Assembly: GCA_964568045.1 (NCBI GenBank)
Contig: CAZMOL010000010.1
Span: 1 to 29,376, forward strand
Source of the DNA: CAZDDA01 sp964568045
Lineage (GTDB): Bacteria; Bipolaricaulota; Bipolaricaulia; UBA7950; UBA9294
Length of the DNA stretch: 29,376 nucleotides
Direction of reading: 5' to 3'
Part shown: positions 1-7,484 of the stretch, piece by piece
Layout: each line of letters starts with the position of its first letter
Numbering within the stretch: the stretch's first letter is position 1
Position numbers and translations under genes: made by a program
Notes under the pieces: model-generated
What the model was told of the DNA's origin: nothing
The model's input: the letters and a program-made list of their open reading frames with translations, nothing else
The model's database searches: none

Positions 1-2
1 TC

Positions 3-119
3 CAGAAGGGCGCCGACATGCTGGGCGTCGAGCTCTCCGAGCTGTTTGAGGACGTCATCGCGGGGATGCGCGAGGTGGCAGAGGCAATCGGCCTCAAAGG
101 AAACGTCCAGGAAGGCTAG
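3..119 (+). CDS. C-terminal end of a probable HD-superfamily hydrolase (partial)
   Basis: The window opens inside a gene read in the third frame; 38 residues remain before a TAG stop. The tail contains GADMLGVELSELFEDVIAGM followed by REVAEAIGLKGN, an acidic amphipathic helix pattern that I associate with the last helices of small predicted HD-superfamily hydrolases (COG2316-like). No catalytic His-Asp pair is visible because the body of the gene lies outside the window, so the family call is recall-based and weak; that it is a real coding end is more likely. It runs convergent to the YbaK gene, with only 15 bases between the two stop codons. Confidence 0.4.
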   Translation, partial: QKGADMLGVELSELFEDVIAGMREVAEAIGLKGNVQEG

Positions 120-134
120 CCTCGACAACACTTG

Positions 135-599
135 TCATTCAATTCGAATATCCGCCACCGTGGCATCCGTCAGCCGGATGAGGTCGGCCGTCGACAGTCT
201 TGTCATCGTTCCGCGCGCTCCGGCGTTAATTACGATCTCGTCGTGCTGCGCCGTTACTTCATCCAAGAACACCAGTAAAGGGTGCTTGAGTCCGAATGGG
301 CCGATTCCGCCGATTTGATAGCCGGTGATCCGCTCGGCGTCTCGGGGTGCTGCTGGAGAGGTCCGCTTGTGGCCACTTACTCGCGCAAGTTTTCTCTCGC
401 TCACCGTACCATCACCGCCCATTAGTGCTAGAAGAAACGACCGATCATCGGCTTGGAAGACGATCGTTTTGATCACGATCTCCTCGGGTAAGTTGAGCAC
501 TTCGGCGACTGGCTTTGCGCCCTTTACTTCATGACGATAGGGCAGCACCTCAAATGACACGCCTGCCTTCTTCAACTGTTCAATGCCACGTGTGGTCAT
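135..599 (-). CDS. ybaK: YbaK/EbsC-family aminoacyl-tRNA deacylase
   Basis: A 154-residue protein of usual family length. It is expected to hydrolyse mischarged tRNA, typically Cys-tRNA(Pro), as a free-standing editing domain in the cytoplasm. Family signatures visible are the N-terminal helix with YRHEVKGAKPVAEVL, the lysine in EEIVIKTIVFQ (the position of the essential Lys), and the glycine/proline loop GYQIGGIGPFGLKHPLLVFLD, matching the conserved G-X-X-X-P segment. The ATG start lies 6 bases after the stop of the upstream gamma-glutamyltransferase gene, so the two are probably co-transcribed; no strong ribosome binding site is seen, which suggests translational coupling. Substrate specificity (Cys-Pro versus Ala-Pro) cannot be read from the sequence. 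Confidence 0.88.
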   Translation of the reverse strand: MTTRGIEQLKKAGVSFEVLPYRHEVKGAKPVAEVLNLPEEIVIKTIVFQADDRSFLLALMGGDGTVSERKLARVSGHKRTSPAAPRDAERITGYQIGGIGPFGLKHPLLVFLDEVTAQHDEIVINAGARGTMTRLSTADLIRLTDATVADIRIE

Positions 600-605
600 A
601 ACTGA

Positions 606-2249
606 CTAGTACCCAATCGCGCAGCCGTCCTTGCGTGGCTCAGACCCACCGTGGAGCATGTTCGTCTGCGGGTCGATCCAGATTCCTTGGTACCCGCCGT
701 AGCCCCCTTCGCGGTACTCCACACGATGGCCTTTCTGCCGCAATCCTTCGGCGATCGGCTCAGGAATGCCAGGCTCCAAATACACGATCCCGCCATCGCC
801 CATCCGGTCTCCAGTGGGCGTGGAAGAGCCGTCGTGACTAAACCGGAGTGCGTCCCCGGCTTGTTGCGCGTCCATGCCAAAGTCGAGCAGGTTGACCAAG
901 ACCTGTACCTGGCCCTGCGGCTGCTGGTCACCGCCCATCACCCCAAACGAGAAGACGGGCCGACCATCTTGGGTGACGAAGCCGGGGATGATGGTGTTAA
1001 ACGGCCGCTTGTGCGGTTCGAGAGTGTTGGCGTGCTTGGGGTCGAGGCTGAACAGGGCACCTCGGTTCTGCAGCGCAAACCCCAGGCCGGGAGGAACAAT
1101 CCCCGATCCGAATCCGTGATAGAGACTCTGGATGAACGACACCGCGTTTCGATCGCCGTCGATCACCGTTAGATAGACGGTGTCCCCTCCACGAAGCCGA
1201 GGATCCTCCGGTGGAAACTCAAGAGCTGCTCTTTCCACATCGATGCGCTGTCTCTGCTTGGCGGCGTACTCGGCCGACAGCAGCACGTCAAGCGGCACGG
1301 TGTAGAAATCCGGATCGGCATAGAACCGCGCCCGATCCTCGTAGGCCAGTTTCTTCGCCTCAATCATGAGATGAAGCGCCTCCACGGAGTTGTGGCCAAG
1401 TCCTGCGAGATCAAACCCCTCGAGGATGCGCAGCATCTCCAAGACCGCGATCCCCTGCGTATTCGGTGGAAGCTCCCACACGTCGACACCGCGATAGGGG
1501 ACAGAAACGGGTTCCACCCAAGTAGACGTGTGGTCAGCGAAATCCTCAAGTGAGAAGAATCCACCGAGCATGCGTGATGTAGAGACGATTTCCTCGGCTA
1601 TCTCTCCGCGATAGAACGCGTCTTTCCCTTTCTCACAAATGACCTGCAGCACGTGCGCGAGATCAGGGTTGCGGAAGAGGGCCCCAGCAGCAGGAGTTCG
1701 CCCACCGGGAAGGTAGGTAGCTGCTGCTCCTTGGTCTTCTGCAAGAAGGTCTGTTGCTTGATACCACATCGACGCGATCACTGGACTGACCGGAAAGCCA
1801 TCCTCGGCGTATCGAATCGTTGGAGAAAGGAGGTCAGCCATTGGAAGCCGGCCGAACCGATCGTGCAGGGCGTACCAGCCGTCGACGCAGCCGGGTACGC
1901 TCCACGACAGTGGGCCGCGCAACGGGACGTGATCTAGCCCTTTCTCTGCGAAGACCTCCCTCGTTAGGCTGTGGGGGGAACGGCCGCTCCCATTCAAGCC
2001 AACGAGCCGCTCCTCGTTCGCATCCCAGACGATCGCAAATAGATCGCCGCCGATGCCGCAGCTCATCGGCTCCACCAGTCCGAGCGCGGCATTCACGGCA
2101 ATCGCCGCATCGACGGCACTGCCTCCTCGCTTCAGGATGTCAATCCCCACTTGCACCGCCAACGGCTGACTGGTGGCCACCATCGCCGTGGGGGCGATGA
2201 CCACCGATCGCCGACGGGCATCCGCTGGTTGACGTTGGTTCGACGGCAA
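606..2249 (-). CDS. ggt: Gamma-glutamyltransferase (YwrD-like, no signal peptide)
   Basis: A 547-residue Ntn-hydrolase precursor expected to self-cleave and transfer or hydrolyse gamma-glutamyl groups. The large-subunit region begins with an N-terminal GGSAVDAAIAVNAALGLVEP block (residues 42-61). The small subunit begins at the nucleophile Thr357 in GGDTVYLTVIDGDRNAVSF, and is followed by the glycine-rich MGGDQQPQGQVQ (438-449) and the typical end GGSEPRKDGCAIGY. I place the start at a TTG at 2249 because GGGAGG sits 7 bases upstream; the longer open frame to 2714 runs antisense through mgtE and is not coding there. Unlike the periplasmic enzymes of proteobacteria, there is no hydrophobic leader, so a cytoplasmic location is inferred. 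It forms an operon with ybaK and is divergent from mgtE. The physiological substrate (glutathione, other gamma-glutamyl amides or gamma-glutamyl peptides) is not determined. Confidence 0.92.
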   Translation of the reverse strand: MPSNQRQPADARRRSVVIAPTAMVATSQPLAVQVGIDILKRGGSAVDAAIAVNAALGLVEPMSCGIGGDLFAIVWDANEERLVGLNGSGRSPHSLTREVFAEKGLDHVPLRGPLSWSVPGCVDGWYALHDRFGRLPMADLLSPTIRYAEDGFPVSPVIASMWYQATDLLAEDQGAAATYLPGGRTPAAGALFRNPDLAHVLQVICEKGKDAFYRGEIAEEIVSTSRMLGGFFSLEDFADHTSTWVEPVSVPYRGVDVWELPPNTQGIAVLEMLRILEGFDLAGLGHNSVEALHLMIEAKKLAYEDRARFYADPDFYTVPLDVLLSAEYAAKQRQRIDVERAALEFPPEDPRLRGGDTVYLTVIDGDRNAVSFIQSLYHGFGSGIVPPGLGFALQNRGALFSLDPKHANTLEPHKRPFNTIIPGFVTQDGRPVFSFGVMGGDQQPQGQVQVLVNLLDFGMDAQQAGDALRFSHDGSSTPTGDRMGDGGIVYLEPGIPEPIAEGLRQKGHRVEYREGGYGGYQGIWIDPQTNMLHGGSEPRKDGCAIGY

Positions 2250-2291
2250 TTGGGTTCCTCCCTTTGGTCTGTACTTAAGCTTCTCTCCTCT

Positions 2292-2319
2292 AGCATAAAC
2301 GACAGGCACCCTCCGGCAA
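2292..2319 (-). promoter_or_regulatory. Candidate sigma-70 promoter for ggt-ybaK
   Basis: Read leftward, TTGCCG (2319-2314) and TATGCT (2297-2292) are separated by 16 bases. The expected transcription start near 2285 leaves about 35 bases of leader before the TTG start, including its GGGAGG ribosome binding site. Both hexamers depart from consensus, so this is a moderate call. Confidence 0.45.
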
Positions 2320-2409
2320 AGATCAACCGACTCAGAGCCAAGTTGCCAAGGTGTTTTATGCCGTCTTGCGTTTGCCGCGGAATTCGGTGGAGTCAGTGGA
2401 TACGGCGTG

Positions 2410-2415
2410 TATAAT
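2410..2415 (+). promoter_or_regulatory. -10 element upstream of mgtE
   Basis: A perfect TATAAT lies 27 bases before the chosen mgtE ATG. No good -35 hexamer exists at 16-18 bases upstream (GTGGAG or TGGAGT), so the promoter may be weak or activator-dependent. The implied leader is about 20 bases, too short for an M-box magnesium riboswitch. Confidence 0.45.
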
Positions 2416-2442
2416 GAGACGCCTAGCGTTTTGGGAGGGATT

Positions 2443-3744
2443 ATGCGAGATAAGAAGGTCATCCTACGCGATCTGTTGCTCAAGCATCCGGCCGACGTGG
2501 CTGAAGTGCTCTCCCAGCTTTCCGAGGAGCAGGCTGTCGAGCTCGTGCACCGCCTCTCCCTGCGGCAAGCAGCGGCTGAGCCCCTCGGTGAGATGGAGCC
2601 GGAGGATTCGGCGGAACTGCTCACCGAACTCGATCGTGAGGAGGCGATCAGGATCCTCTCCCGCATGGATCCCGACGACGCCGTCGACCTCCTAGAGGAA
2701 CTTCCTGAAGCCATCCAGCAGGAACTCCTGTCCCGCCTCGATCGAGAAGAGGCCGAGGTTCTGTCCGATCTGCTTGCCTATCCACCCGACACTGCCGGTG
2801 GATTGATGTCACCGGAGGTGGTCGCCCTATCTCTGGACATGACGGCCCAACAAGCGATCGATCTTCTCCGCCGACGCGTGGAGGAGGCAGAGACGGTGTA
2901 CTACGCTTATGCCGTCGACGAACAGGGCATTCTCCAGGGGGTGCTCTCCCTGCGCGACATGGCTTTGGCCAATCCACAAACTCAACTCGACAACCTGTTG
3001 CAGCGCGACGCGATCACCGTTTCCGTAGATGCCGACGCTGAAGACGTGGCCCATGTATTCGACAAGTACAACTACTTCGCTCTCCCGGTAATCGATGACG
3101 AGCGGAAGCTTCTCGGGGTCATCACCGTAGACGATGTCATCGACGTCATCCGCGAGGAGGCGACCGAAGACATCTACGGCATGGCCAGTGTGCCGATAGA
3201 AGAGCGGGTCGATACGACCTGGTTCTCGTCGTTGCGCATGCGGCTTCCGTGGTTGTATGTCCGCTTGGCAACGGCGCTGTTGGCGGCAGTCGTGGTTGGT
3301 GTGTTCGAGGAGACGATTGCCAAGGTAGCAGCTCTCGCCGTTCTCATGGGCGTGATCGCCGGGCAGGGTGGCAGCGCGGGGATGCAAACGGTGACGATCA
3401 TCACCCGTGGTATGGCATTGGGCGAGCTGGAACCACGAGTAGGGTGGAGGCTGTTGAGCAAAGAGGCGTCGCTTGGAATCGTCAACGGCATACTGATTGG
3501 AGCGACAGTGGGGATAATCACCTACCTCTGGAAAGGAGACTACTGGCTGGGTGTAGCCGCGTGCCTGGCGATGCTCTTCACACTGGTAGTAGCAGGGGTC
3601 ACCGGAGTGGTCATACCCCTTGGCATGCGTGGACTGGGGAAGGATCCGGCGCTTGCTTCCGGTATCTTCCTCACGACGCTTACGGACGTCCTCGGATTTG
3701 GCTTCCTTTTTCTGCTTGCGCGGCTGTTTCTACAAGGGATCTGA
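2443..3744 (+). CDS. mgtE: Magnesium transporter MgtE
   Basis: A 433-residue Mg2+ channel/transporter of standard architecture. Residues 1-115 are the acidic helical N domain, with repeats such as LLTELDREEAIRILSRMDPD; two CBS domains cover roughly 120-240, the second ending VITVDDVIDVI; the membrane domain runs from about 265 to the end with five segments. The pore motif normally close to GNAGTQ reads GQGGSAGMQTVTIITRGMAL (307-326), and the conserved membrane Asp is present in TTLTDVLGFGF (Asp415). I chose the ATG at 2443 over an in-frame GTG at 2407 because GGGAGG lies just upstream and the GTG overlaps the -10 box. The stop overlaps the next start (TGATG), so the downstream membrane protein is translationally coupled. 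Confidence 0.95.
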   Translation: MRDKKVILRDLLLKHPADVAEVLSQLSEEQAVELVHRLSLRQAAAEPLGEMEPEDSAELLTELDREEAIRILSRMDPDDAVDLLEELPEAIQQELLSRLDREEAEVLSDLLAYPPDTAGGLMSPEVVALSLDMTAQQAIDLLRRRVEEAETVYYAYAVDEQGILQGVLSLRDMALANPQTQLDNLLQRDAITVSVDADAEDVAHVFDKYNYFALPVIDDERKLLGVITVDDVIDVIREEATEDIYGMASVPIEERVDTTWFSSLRMRLPWLYVRLATALLAAVVVGVFEETIAKVAALAVLMGVIAGQGGSAGMQTVTIITRGMALGELEPRVGWRLLSKEASLGIVNGILIGATVGIITYLWKGDYWLGVAACLAMLFTLVVAGVTGVVIPLGMRGLGKDPALASGIFLTTLTDVLGFGFLFLLARLFLQGI

Positions 3745-4286
3745 TGCAAAGCAGCACAACTCTTCCCAGTTGGTCCTACCCTCTCATCCTCGGTCTTGTT
3801 GGAATTGTGCTGTTCATCGGCGGTTTCTCTGCGGCACTGAACGCTGGAATCGGCGTGGAAAGCGTGTTATTCCTGAGCTACGTCATTCTCCGGGCACGAC
3901 GACCCGCACTAACTTCACAAGCCCCGGCCAAGCTCCTTCCGCTCTTTCCCGGACACCTTCTGCTTCTGTTCGCCATTGCGGTTCTACCCGCTCCTCAAAC
4001 GGTTCTAGCCGCCACGTGGATGGTCGTCCCCGCCGCAACTGTCTTCTACGACATTACTGGTCGCTGGACAACCCGCAGAGAGTGGCTGAAAGTGTCGATT
4101 TTGGTGGGGCTATACTGTATAATTTGGGCTGATCTCTTCTTTGTTTTGGAGCGTGTGATCGCTTTGGCGAGGAACGTATCGGGGAACACGGAGATCATAG
4201 TGGCCACAGTATTTGGCGTAGTGGGTACCGTGTTCATTTCTATCGGGACCTATCGTCATTTGCGCGTAGTGAATATCAAGGAGTGA
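3744..4286 (+). CDS. Polytopic membrane protein of unknown function
   Basis: A 180-residue protein with about six hydrophobic segments, at roughly residues 12-33, 36-50, 64-82, 84-102, 114-136 and 149-170. The basic cluster RARRPALTSQ lies between segments two and three. I recognise no family. Its ATG shares a base with the mgtE stop, and its own stop lies 4 bases before the yajC ATG, so it is firmly inside an mgtE-yajC-secD transcript. The start at 3744 is preferred because the longer frame upstream overlaps mgtE out of phase. A role near membrane protein insertion or ion homeostasis would be guessing from position only. Confidence 0.8.
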   Translation: MQSSTTLPSWSYPLILGLVGIVLFIGGFSAALNAGIGVESVLFLSYVILRARRPALTSQAPAKLLPLFPGHLLLLFAIAVLPAPQTVLAATWMVVPAATVFYDITGRWTTRREWLKVSILVGLYCIIWADLFFVLERVIALARNVSGNTEIIVATVFGVVGTVFISIGTYRHLRVVNIKE

Positions 4287-4290
4287 TCGT

Positions 4291-4644
4291 ATGGGACGTA
4301 TAGTCGGTCCAATGCTGGGGGTGGTGATTCTTCTCTTCGGGAGTGTCGGATTCGCCCAAGATTCGGGCCAGTCGACAGGTCTATCGGGGATGATGCCCCT
4401 CATTCTAATCCTCGCCGTGTTTGCGGTGGTGTTTTACTTCATGTTGATCCGTCCGCAACGCAAGCGCCAGGCCAAGCAGAGCGCCCTGATCAGTGGGCTC
4501 AAGCGTGGCGACAAGGTGATCACCGCTGGCGGCATCCATGGCGCGATTGATTCGATCGGTGATACTTCCGTTGTACTGACCATGGAAGACGGGGCGAAGC
4601 TTCGCCTCGCAAAGTCAAGCATCGTCGAGAAGCGAACGTCGTAA
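4291..4644 (+). CDS. yajC: Preprotein translocase subunit YajC
   Basis: A 117-residue accessory subunit of the SecDF-YajC complex in the inner membrane. A possible N-terminal leader (LGVVILLFGSVGFAQ) is followed by the diagnostic single membrane helix and anchor, LILAVFAVVFYFMLIRPQRK, then a small cytoplasmic domain with LKRGDKVITAGGIHGAI. Most YajC proteins lack a leader, so the extra hydrophobic stretch ahead of the helix is slightly unusual. AAGGAG lies 7 bases before the ATG. It sits between an unknown membrane protein and secD, the expected order for a yajC-secD unit. Confidence 0.95.
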   Translation: MGRIVGPMLGVVILLFGSVGFAQDSGQSTGLSGMMPLILILAVFAVVFYFMLIRPQRKRQAKQSALISGLKRGDKVITAGGIHGAIDSIGDTSVVLTMEDGAKLRLAKSSIVEKRTS

Positions 4645-4663
4645 ACGATAAAGGGGTCTTCGA

Positions 4664-6037
4664 ATGGCGCACAGCAACATGACGAGAAGCGATTGGCTAC
4701 GTCTTGGGTCGGTTCTGTTGATCGTCTTCGGCGCGCTTGCCTTGCTGTACCCGTTTTGGCCACTGGATGAGACGGGAATCAATCTGGGGTTGGATCTCCA
4801 GGGCGGAGCGCGGCTCGTCCTCAAACCGGAGGGCATCGAGCAGATGGATCACGACCAGAAGCGGGACACACTCGATCGGATCATCACTATCCTCAATAAC
4901 CGGATCGATCAATACGGTCTGGCAAACGCGGAGATCAAGCGGTTGGGGACGGAAAGGATTCTCGTGAATCTTCCTGGTGCCAAGGATCCCGGCGAGGCAC
5001 GCAATCTGATCGGCCAGACCGCCATTCTCCGATTCCACAAGGTGATTGAGGCTGGGACAGCTGAAACCTCTGAACTTGTCAAAACATCGGAGACCCAGGA
5101 GATCCTGCTGGATAGGGATCGCATTCCTTATCTGTTGGAAGGAGAGCCACTCCTGACCGGGGCGGCTCTTGCCGATGCCCGCGTGCGCACATCTCAATCC
5201 GTGCAGGCCGCCGGACGGCTGTTTATCGCTCTCAGCTTCACTCAGGAAGGTGCAGAGCAGTTCGTGGAAGCGCTACGAAGACTCAAAGTGAATGACAGGC
5301 TGGCAATCGTCTTGGACAATACAGTCTACAGCGCGCCGGTCATCTCCGAGTCAATCAAGCAGGCCGCAGGCCACGGTTGGCGGTCGGTGAAGGACTCCAC
5401 AACGATCACCGGACAATTCACCAAGGAGGAGGCAACACGAATCTCAATTGTTCTGCGAACCGGTGCCCTGCCAGTGGCTGTCGGCTTTGCCGAGGAGTCG
5501 CTCGTCGGCCCCACCTTGGGAAGTGACTCGATCCGACGTGGGATGATTGCCATTGTAATAGGATTTGTCATCATTCTGCTGTATATGCCGATCTACTACC
5601 GCATTCTCGGCATCGTCGCGGACATCGCTCTGGTGCTGAACATGCTGATCGTCCTTGCCGCGTTGGTGCTGTTTGGCGCAACCCTCACCCTTCCCGGCAT
5701 CGCAGGTATTATCCTGACGATCGGAATGACCGTCGATGCCAATGTGATCATCTTCGAGCGGATCAAGGAGGAACGGCGGACCGGGAAGTCGGCTCTTGCC
5801 TCGGTGCGGGCAGGCTTCGAAAAATCGCTTTCCACCCTACTCGATGCCAACATCACCACCCTGTTTATGGCGGTGATCCTTCTGGTCATCGGCACCGGGC
5901 CTATTCAAGGCTTCGGAATCACTCTTGGAATCGGCATTGTGGGGAGCTTGTACTGCGCCCTTGTCGCTAGCAGACTGCTGCTCGAGCGGGCCGGTTTCTC
6001 CGGGCATATTCCGGTGCGCGTAACCCAGGACTCGTAG
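4664..6037 (+). CDS. secD: Protein translocase subunit SecD
   Basis: A 457-residue proton-driven component that pulls preproteins through the SecYEG channel. After one N-terminal membrane helix (about 12-30) come the signature NLGLDLQGGARLVLK, a periplasmic P1 domain with RIDQYGLANAEIKRLGTERI, and the TGQFTKEEA region. Five C-terminal membrane helices follow, including GIILTIGMTVDANVIIFERI and the closing GIVGSLYCALVASRLLLERA. Length and domain order are normal for the compact SecD type. AAGGGG lies 7 bases upstream of the ATG. The usual partner secF does not follow; the last 71 bases instead overlap the end of holA on the opposite strand. The protein is not a SecDF fusion, because the sequence ends after one set of helices. 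Confidence 0.96.
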   Translation: MAHSNMTRSDWLRLGSVLLIVFGALALLYPFWPLDETGINLGLDLQGGARLVLKPEGIEQMDHDQKRDTLDRIITILNNRIDQYGLANAEIKRLGTERILVNLPGAKDPGEARNLIGQTAILRFHKVIEAGTAETSELVKTSETQEILLDRDRIPYLLEGEPLLTGAALADARVRTSQSVQAAGRLFIALSFTQEGAEQFVEALRRLKVNDRLAIVLDNTVYSAPVISESIKQAAGHGWRSVKDSTTITGQFTKEEATRISIVLRTGALPVAVGFAEESLVGPTLGSDSIRRGMIAIVIGFVIILLYMPIYYRILGIVADIALVLNMLIVLAALVLFGATLTLPGIAGIILTIGMTVDANVIIFERIKEERRTGKSALASVRAGFEKSLSTLLDANITTLFMAVILLVIGTGPIQGFGITLGIGIVGSLYCALVASRLLLERAGFSGHIPVRVTQDS

Positions 6038-6959
6038 CGGCAAAGATCAACTTCAGCAACGCATCAATGGAACGAATCTCCCCGCTTTTGATCGCAAGAT
6101 CGAGTGTGACTCCCAGGTCAACAGCGGCAGACAACTCTTTCTGCGAGCTGTGCTTCGCTTGATTAAGAAGCCGCCCGATGAGCCAACCAGGCGATCCCAT
6201 CAATGTACCGGCTTTTGCAGTCGTTGCACCTGTATCGACAAGAACCCGAACCATGAGAATTCGTGTCAGGTGGCGCAGGAGCATGGAAAAGGTCTTTCCT
6301 GGATCCTCGTGCAGTGAAGAGAGTAAAACAAGTGTAGCTGGCAGGTTCCGCTCGCCGACGCGGTCAAGCAATGGGTAAATCGACGGTTCACCCGCGGCAA
6401 AGAACAGTTCGGCAAGCACGTCTTCATCCGGTGTTCCTTCAGGAGAAAAGGCGTGCAGTTTCCTCGCCTCTTGGAAGATTGTAAGGAGTTCACCATCGCT
6501 TCGATTGACCAGACACTTCAGCGCGGCTGGACCGAGTCTTACATTACACTCAGTCAGAATCGCGGTGGCGGCACGTTCGAGGGCCTTGCCTTTCACCCGC
6601 GGAAGGGCCTGGACACTACCGCATTCCTTCATCGCCTTGAGGATGGGATTTGACGGCTTCAGCTCATCGGCCAAGAGGGTGAGGAACGTTGCCTCGGGCA
6701 GCTCCTGGTTGACAAGCACAGCAAACTGCTTCGATACTTGGATCGCTTTCGCATGACGGATAACGAAGTGTCTCCCCTGCACGAAGAGTGAACCCGAAAG
6801 AAGCATGATCCGTAGGGAAGGAAGGTCTAGCTCGTCACCGAACAGCACGATCCTTTCAGTGTCCGCAAACTCGGTGAGGATTGCGGCATGCCGAGAGGCA
6901 ACCGCTTCCTCAACACGGTATGGATCGCCATAGAGTAACGCTCGTTGCTGTTCGGACAT
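5967..6959 (-). CDS. holA: DNA polymerase III delta subunit HolA
   Basis: A 330-residue clamp-loader subunit that opens the beta sliding clamp. The N terminus SEQQRALLYGDPYRVEEAVA matches the degenerate nucleotide-fold start of HolA/YqeN. Mid-protein features are LPEATFLTLLADEL and an ECGSVQALP-like linker, then a helical C-terminal domain with LLRHLTRILMVRVL and DLAIKSGEIRSIDALLKLIF. The family normally ends near that last helix; about 20 further residues rich in Arg and Ala are encoded in the stretch antisense to secD. GAGG lies 4 bases before the ATG. It is downstream of the yidD/ACT pair but separated by 195 bases containing a possible terminator and its own promoter. Confidence 0.88.
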   Translation of the reverse strand: MSEQQRALLYGDPYRVEEAVASRHAAILTEFADTERIVLFGDELDLPSLRIMLLSGSLFVQGRHFVIRHAKAIQVSKQFAVLVNQELPEATFLTLLADELKPSNPILKAMKECGSVQALPRVKGKALERAATAILTECNVRLGPAALKCLVNRSDGELLTIFQEARKLHAFSPEGTPDEDVLAELFFAAGEPSIYPLLDRVGERNLPATLVLLSSLHEDPGKTFSMLLRHLTRILMVRVLVDTGATTAKAGTLMGSPGWLIGRLLNQAKHSSQKELSAAVDLGVTLDLAIKSGEIRSIDALLKLIFAATSPGLRAPEYARRNRPARAAVC

Positions 6960-6988
6960 GCATCCTCGTCAATCGATCGAGATATTCG

Positions 6989-7017
6989 ATCATAGCCGCC
7001 GGACGGATCCCCAGCAA
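6989..7017 (-). promoter_or_regulatory. Candidate sigma-70 promoter for holA
   Basis: Read leftward, TTGCTG (7017-7012) and TATGAT (6994-6989) are separated by 17 bases. The expected start lies about 23 bases before the holA ATG and keeps its GAGG ribosome binding site. Confidence 0.5.
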
Positions 7018-7061
7018 CGCGGGTCAACGCCGGGAGCCGTGCCACACCAAGACGGATACAG

Positions 7062-7091
7062 AAGAAAAGACCAGCCAATCGAGATCGTGGT
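7062..7091 (-). terminator. Possible terminator after the zinc-ribbon/ACT gene
   Basis: On the minus strand an imperfect stem (ACCA-CGAT, four-base loop, ATTG-GC-TGGT with a two-base bulge and one G-T pair) is followed by CTTTTCTTCT. It lies 64 bases beyond the ACT-gene stop and before the holA promoter. The stem is weak. Confidence 0.35.
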
Positions 7092-7154
7092 TCCTAGGCT
7101 ACTACACCCCTCTGACAGATAAACTGGTCAGCGCTCTGGCTGAAATCAGTCTGC

Positions 7155-7484
7155 CTACTGTTGCTCCAAAGGGCCTTCTTGAGAGGAAATAGGAAGATCG
7201 TCAATCCGCTCCACTTCGGGAATCGTGAGTGCTTCCTCGACGCGGTCGACGGAAAAGAATGCAAGAGCCGCGCCGCTTTCTTTTGGCATCGCGCGAAGCG
7301 CCTTGATGTTGACCCCTTTTTGGGCAATCTTCTCCAGGAGTTCGGCCAGTGCACCAGGGTGGTCGGGGATGCTCGCGAGCAGAGTCTCGGATACCTGCAC
7401 TAGTTGGGCGCCACACGTCCTGCACGTTGCCTCCTTACCGGAAGCAACAACCTTCATACACACTGGACACACTGATTTCTTCAC
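7155..7484 (-). CDS. Zinc-ribbon plus ACT-domain protein
   Basis: A 109-residue protein made of a short zinc ribbon with two Cys pairs (CPVC near residue 5 and CRTC about 18 residues later), followed by one ACT domain with the typical SIPDHPGALAELLEKIAQKG turn. ACT domains bind amino acids and regulate enzymes or transcription; the ribbon could contact nucleic acid or protein. The specific role is unknown. I place the start at GTG 7484, not ATG 7505: AAGGTGG lies 5 bases upstream, and this GTG overlaps the TGA of the preceding yidD frame (GTGA), giving coupled translation. No catalytic domain is attached. Confidence 0.75.
   Translation of the reverse strand: MKKSVCPVCMKVVASGKEATCRTCGAQLVQVSETLLASIPDHPGALAELLEKIAQKGVNIKALRAMPKESGAALAFFSVDRVEEALTIPEVERIDDLPISSQEGPLEQQ

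Noticed and set aside
2250..2442. Possible magnesium (M-box) riboswitch before mgtE
   Set aside because: The -10 box lies only 27 bases from the start codon, leaving no room for the aptamer, and no conserved M-box elements were seen.
2250..2714. N-terminal extension of the ggt frame to 2714
   Set aside because: It runs antisense through the mgtE start, is Ser/Arg-rich without family similarity, and a TTG with a good ribosome binding site at 2249 marks the true start.
6960..7154. Possible small gene between the ACT protein and holA
   Set aside because: All minus-strand frames are short or overlap holA out of phase; the region is better explained by a weak terminator plus the holA promoter.
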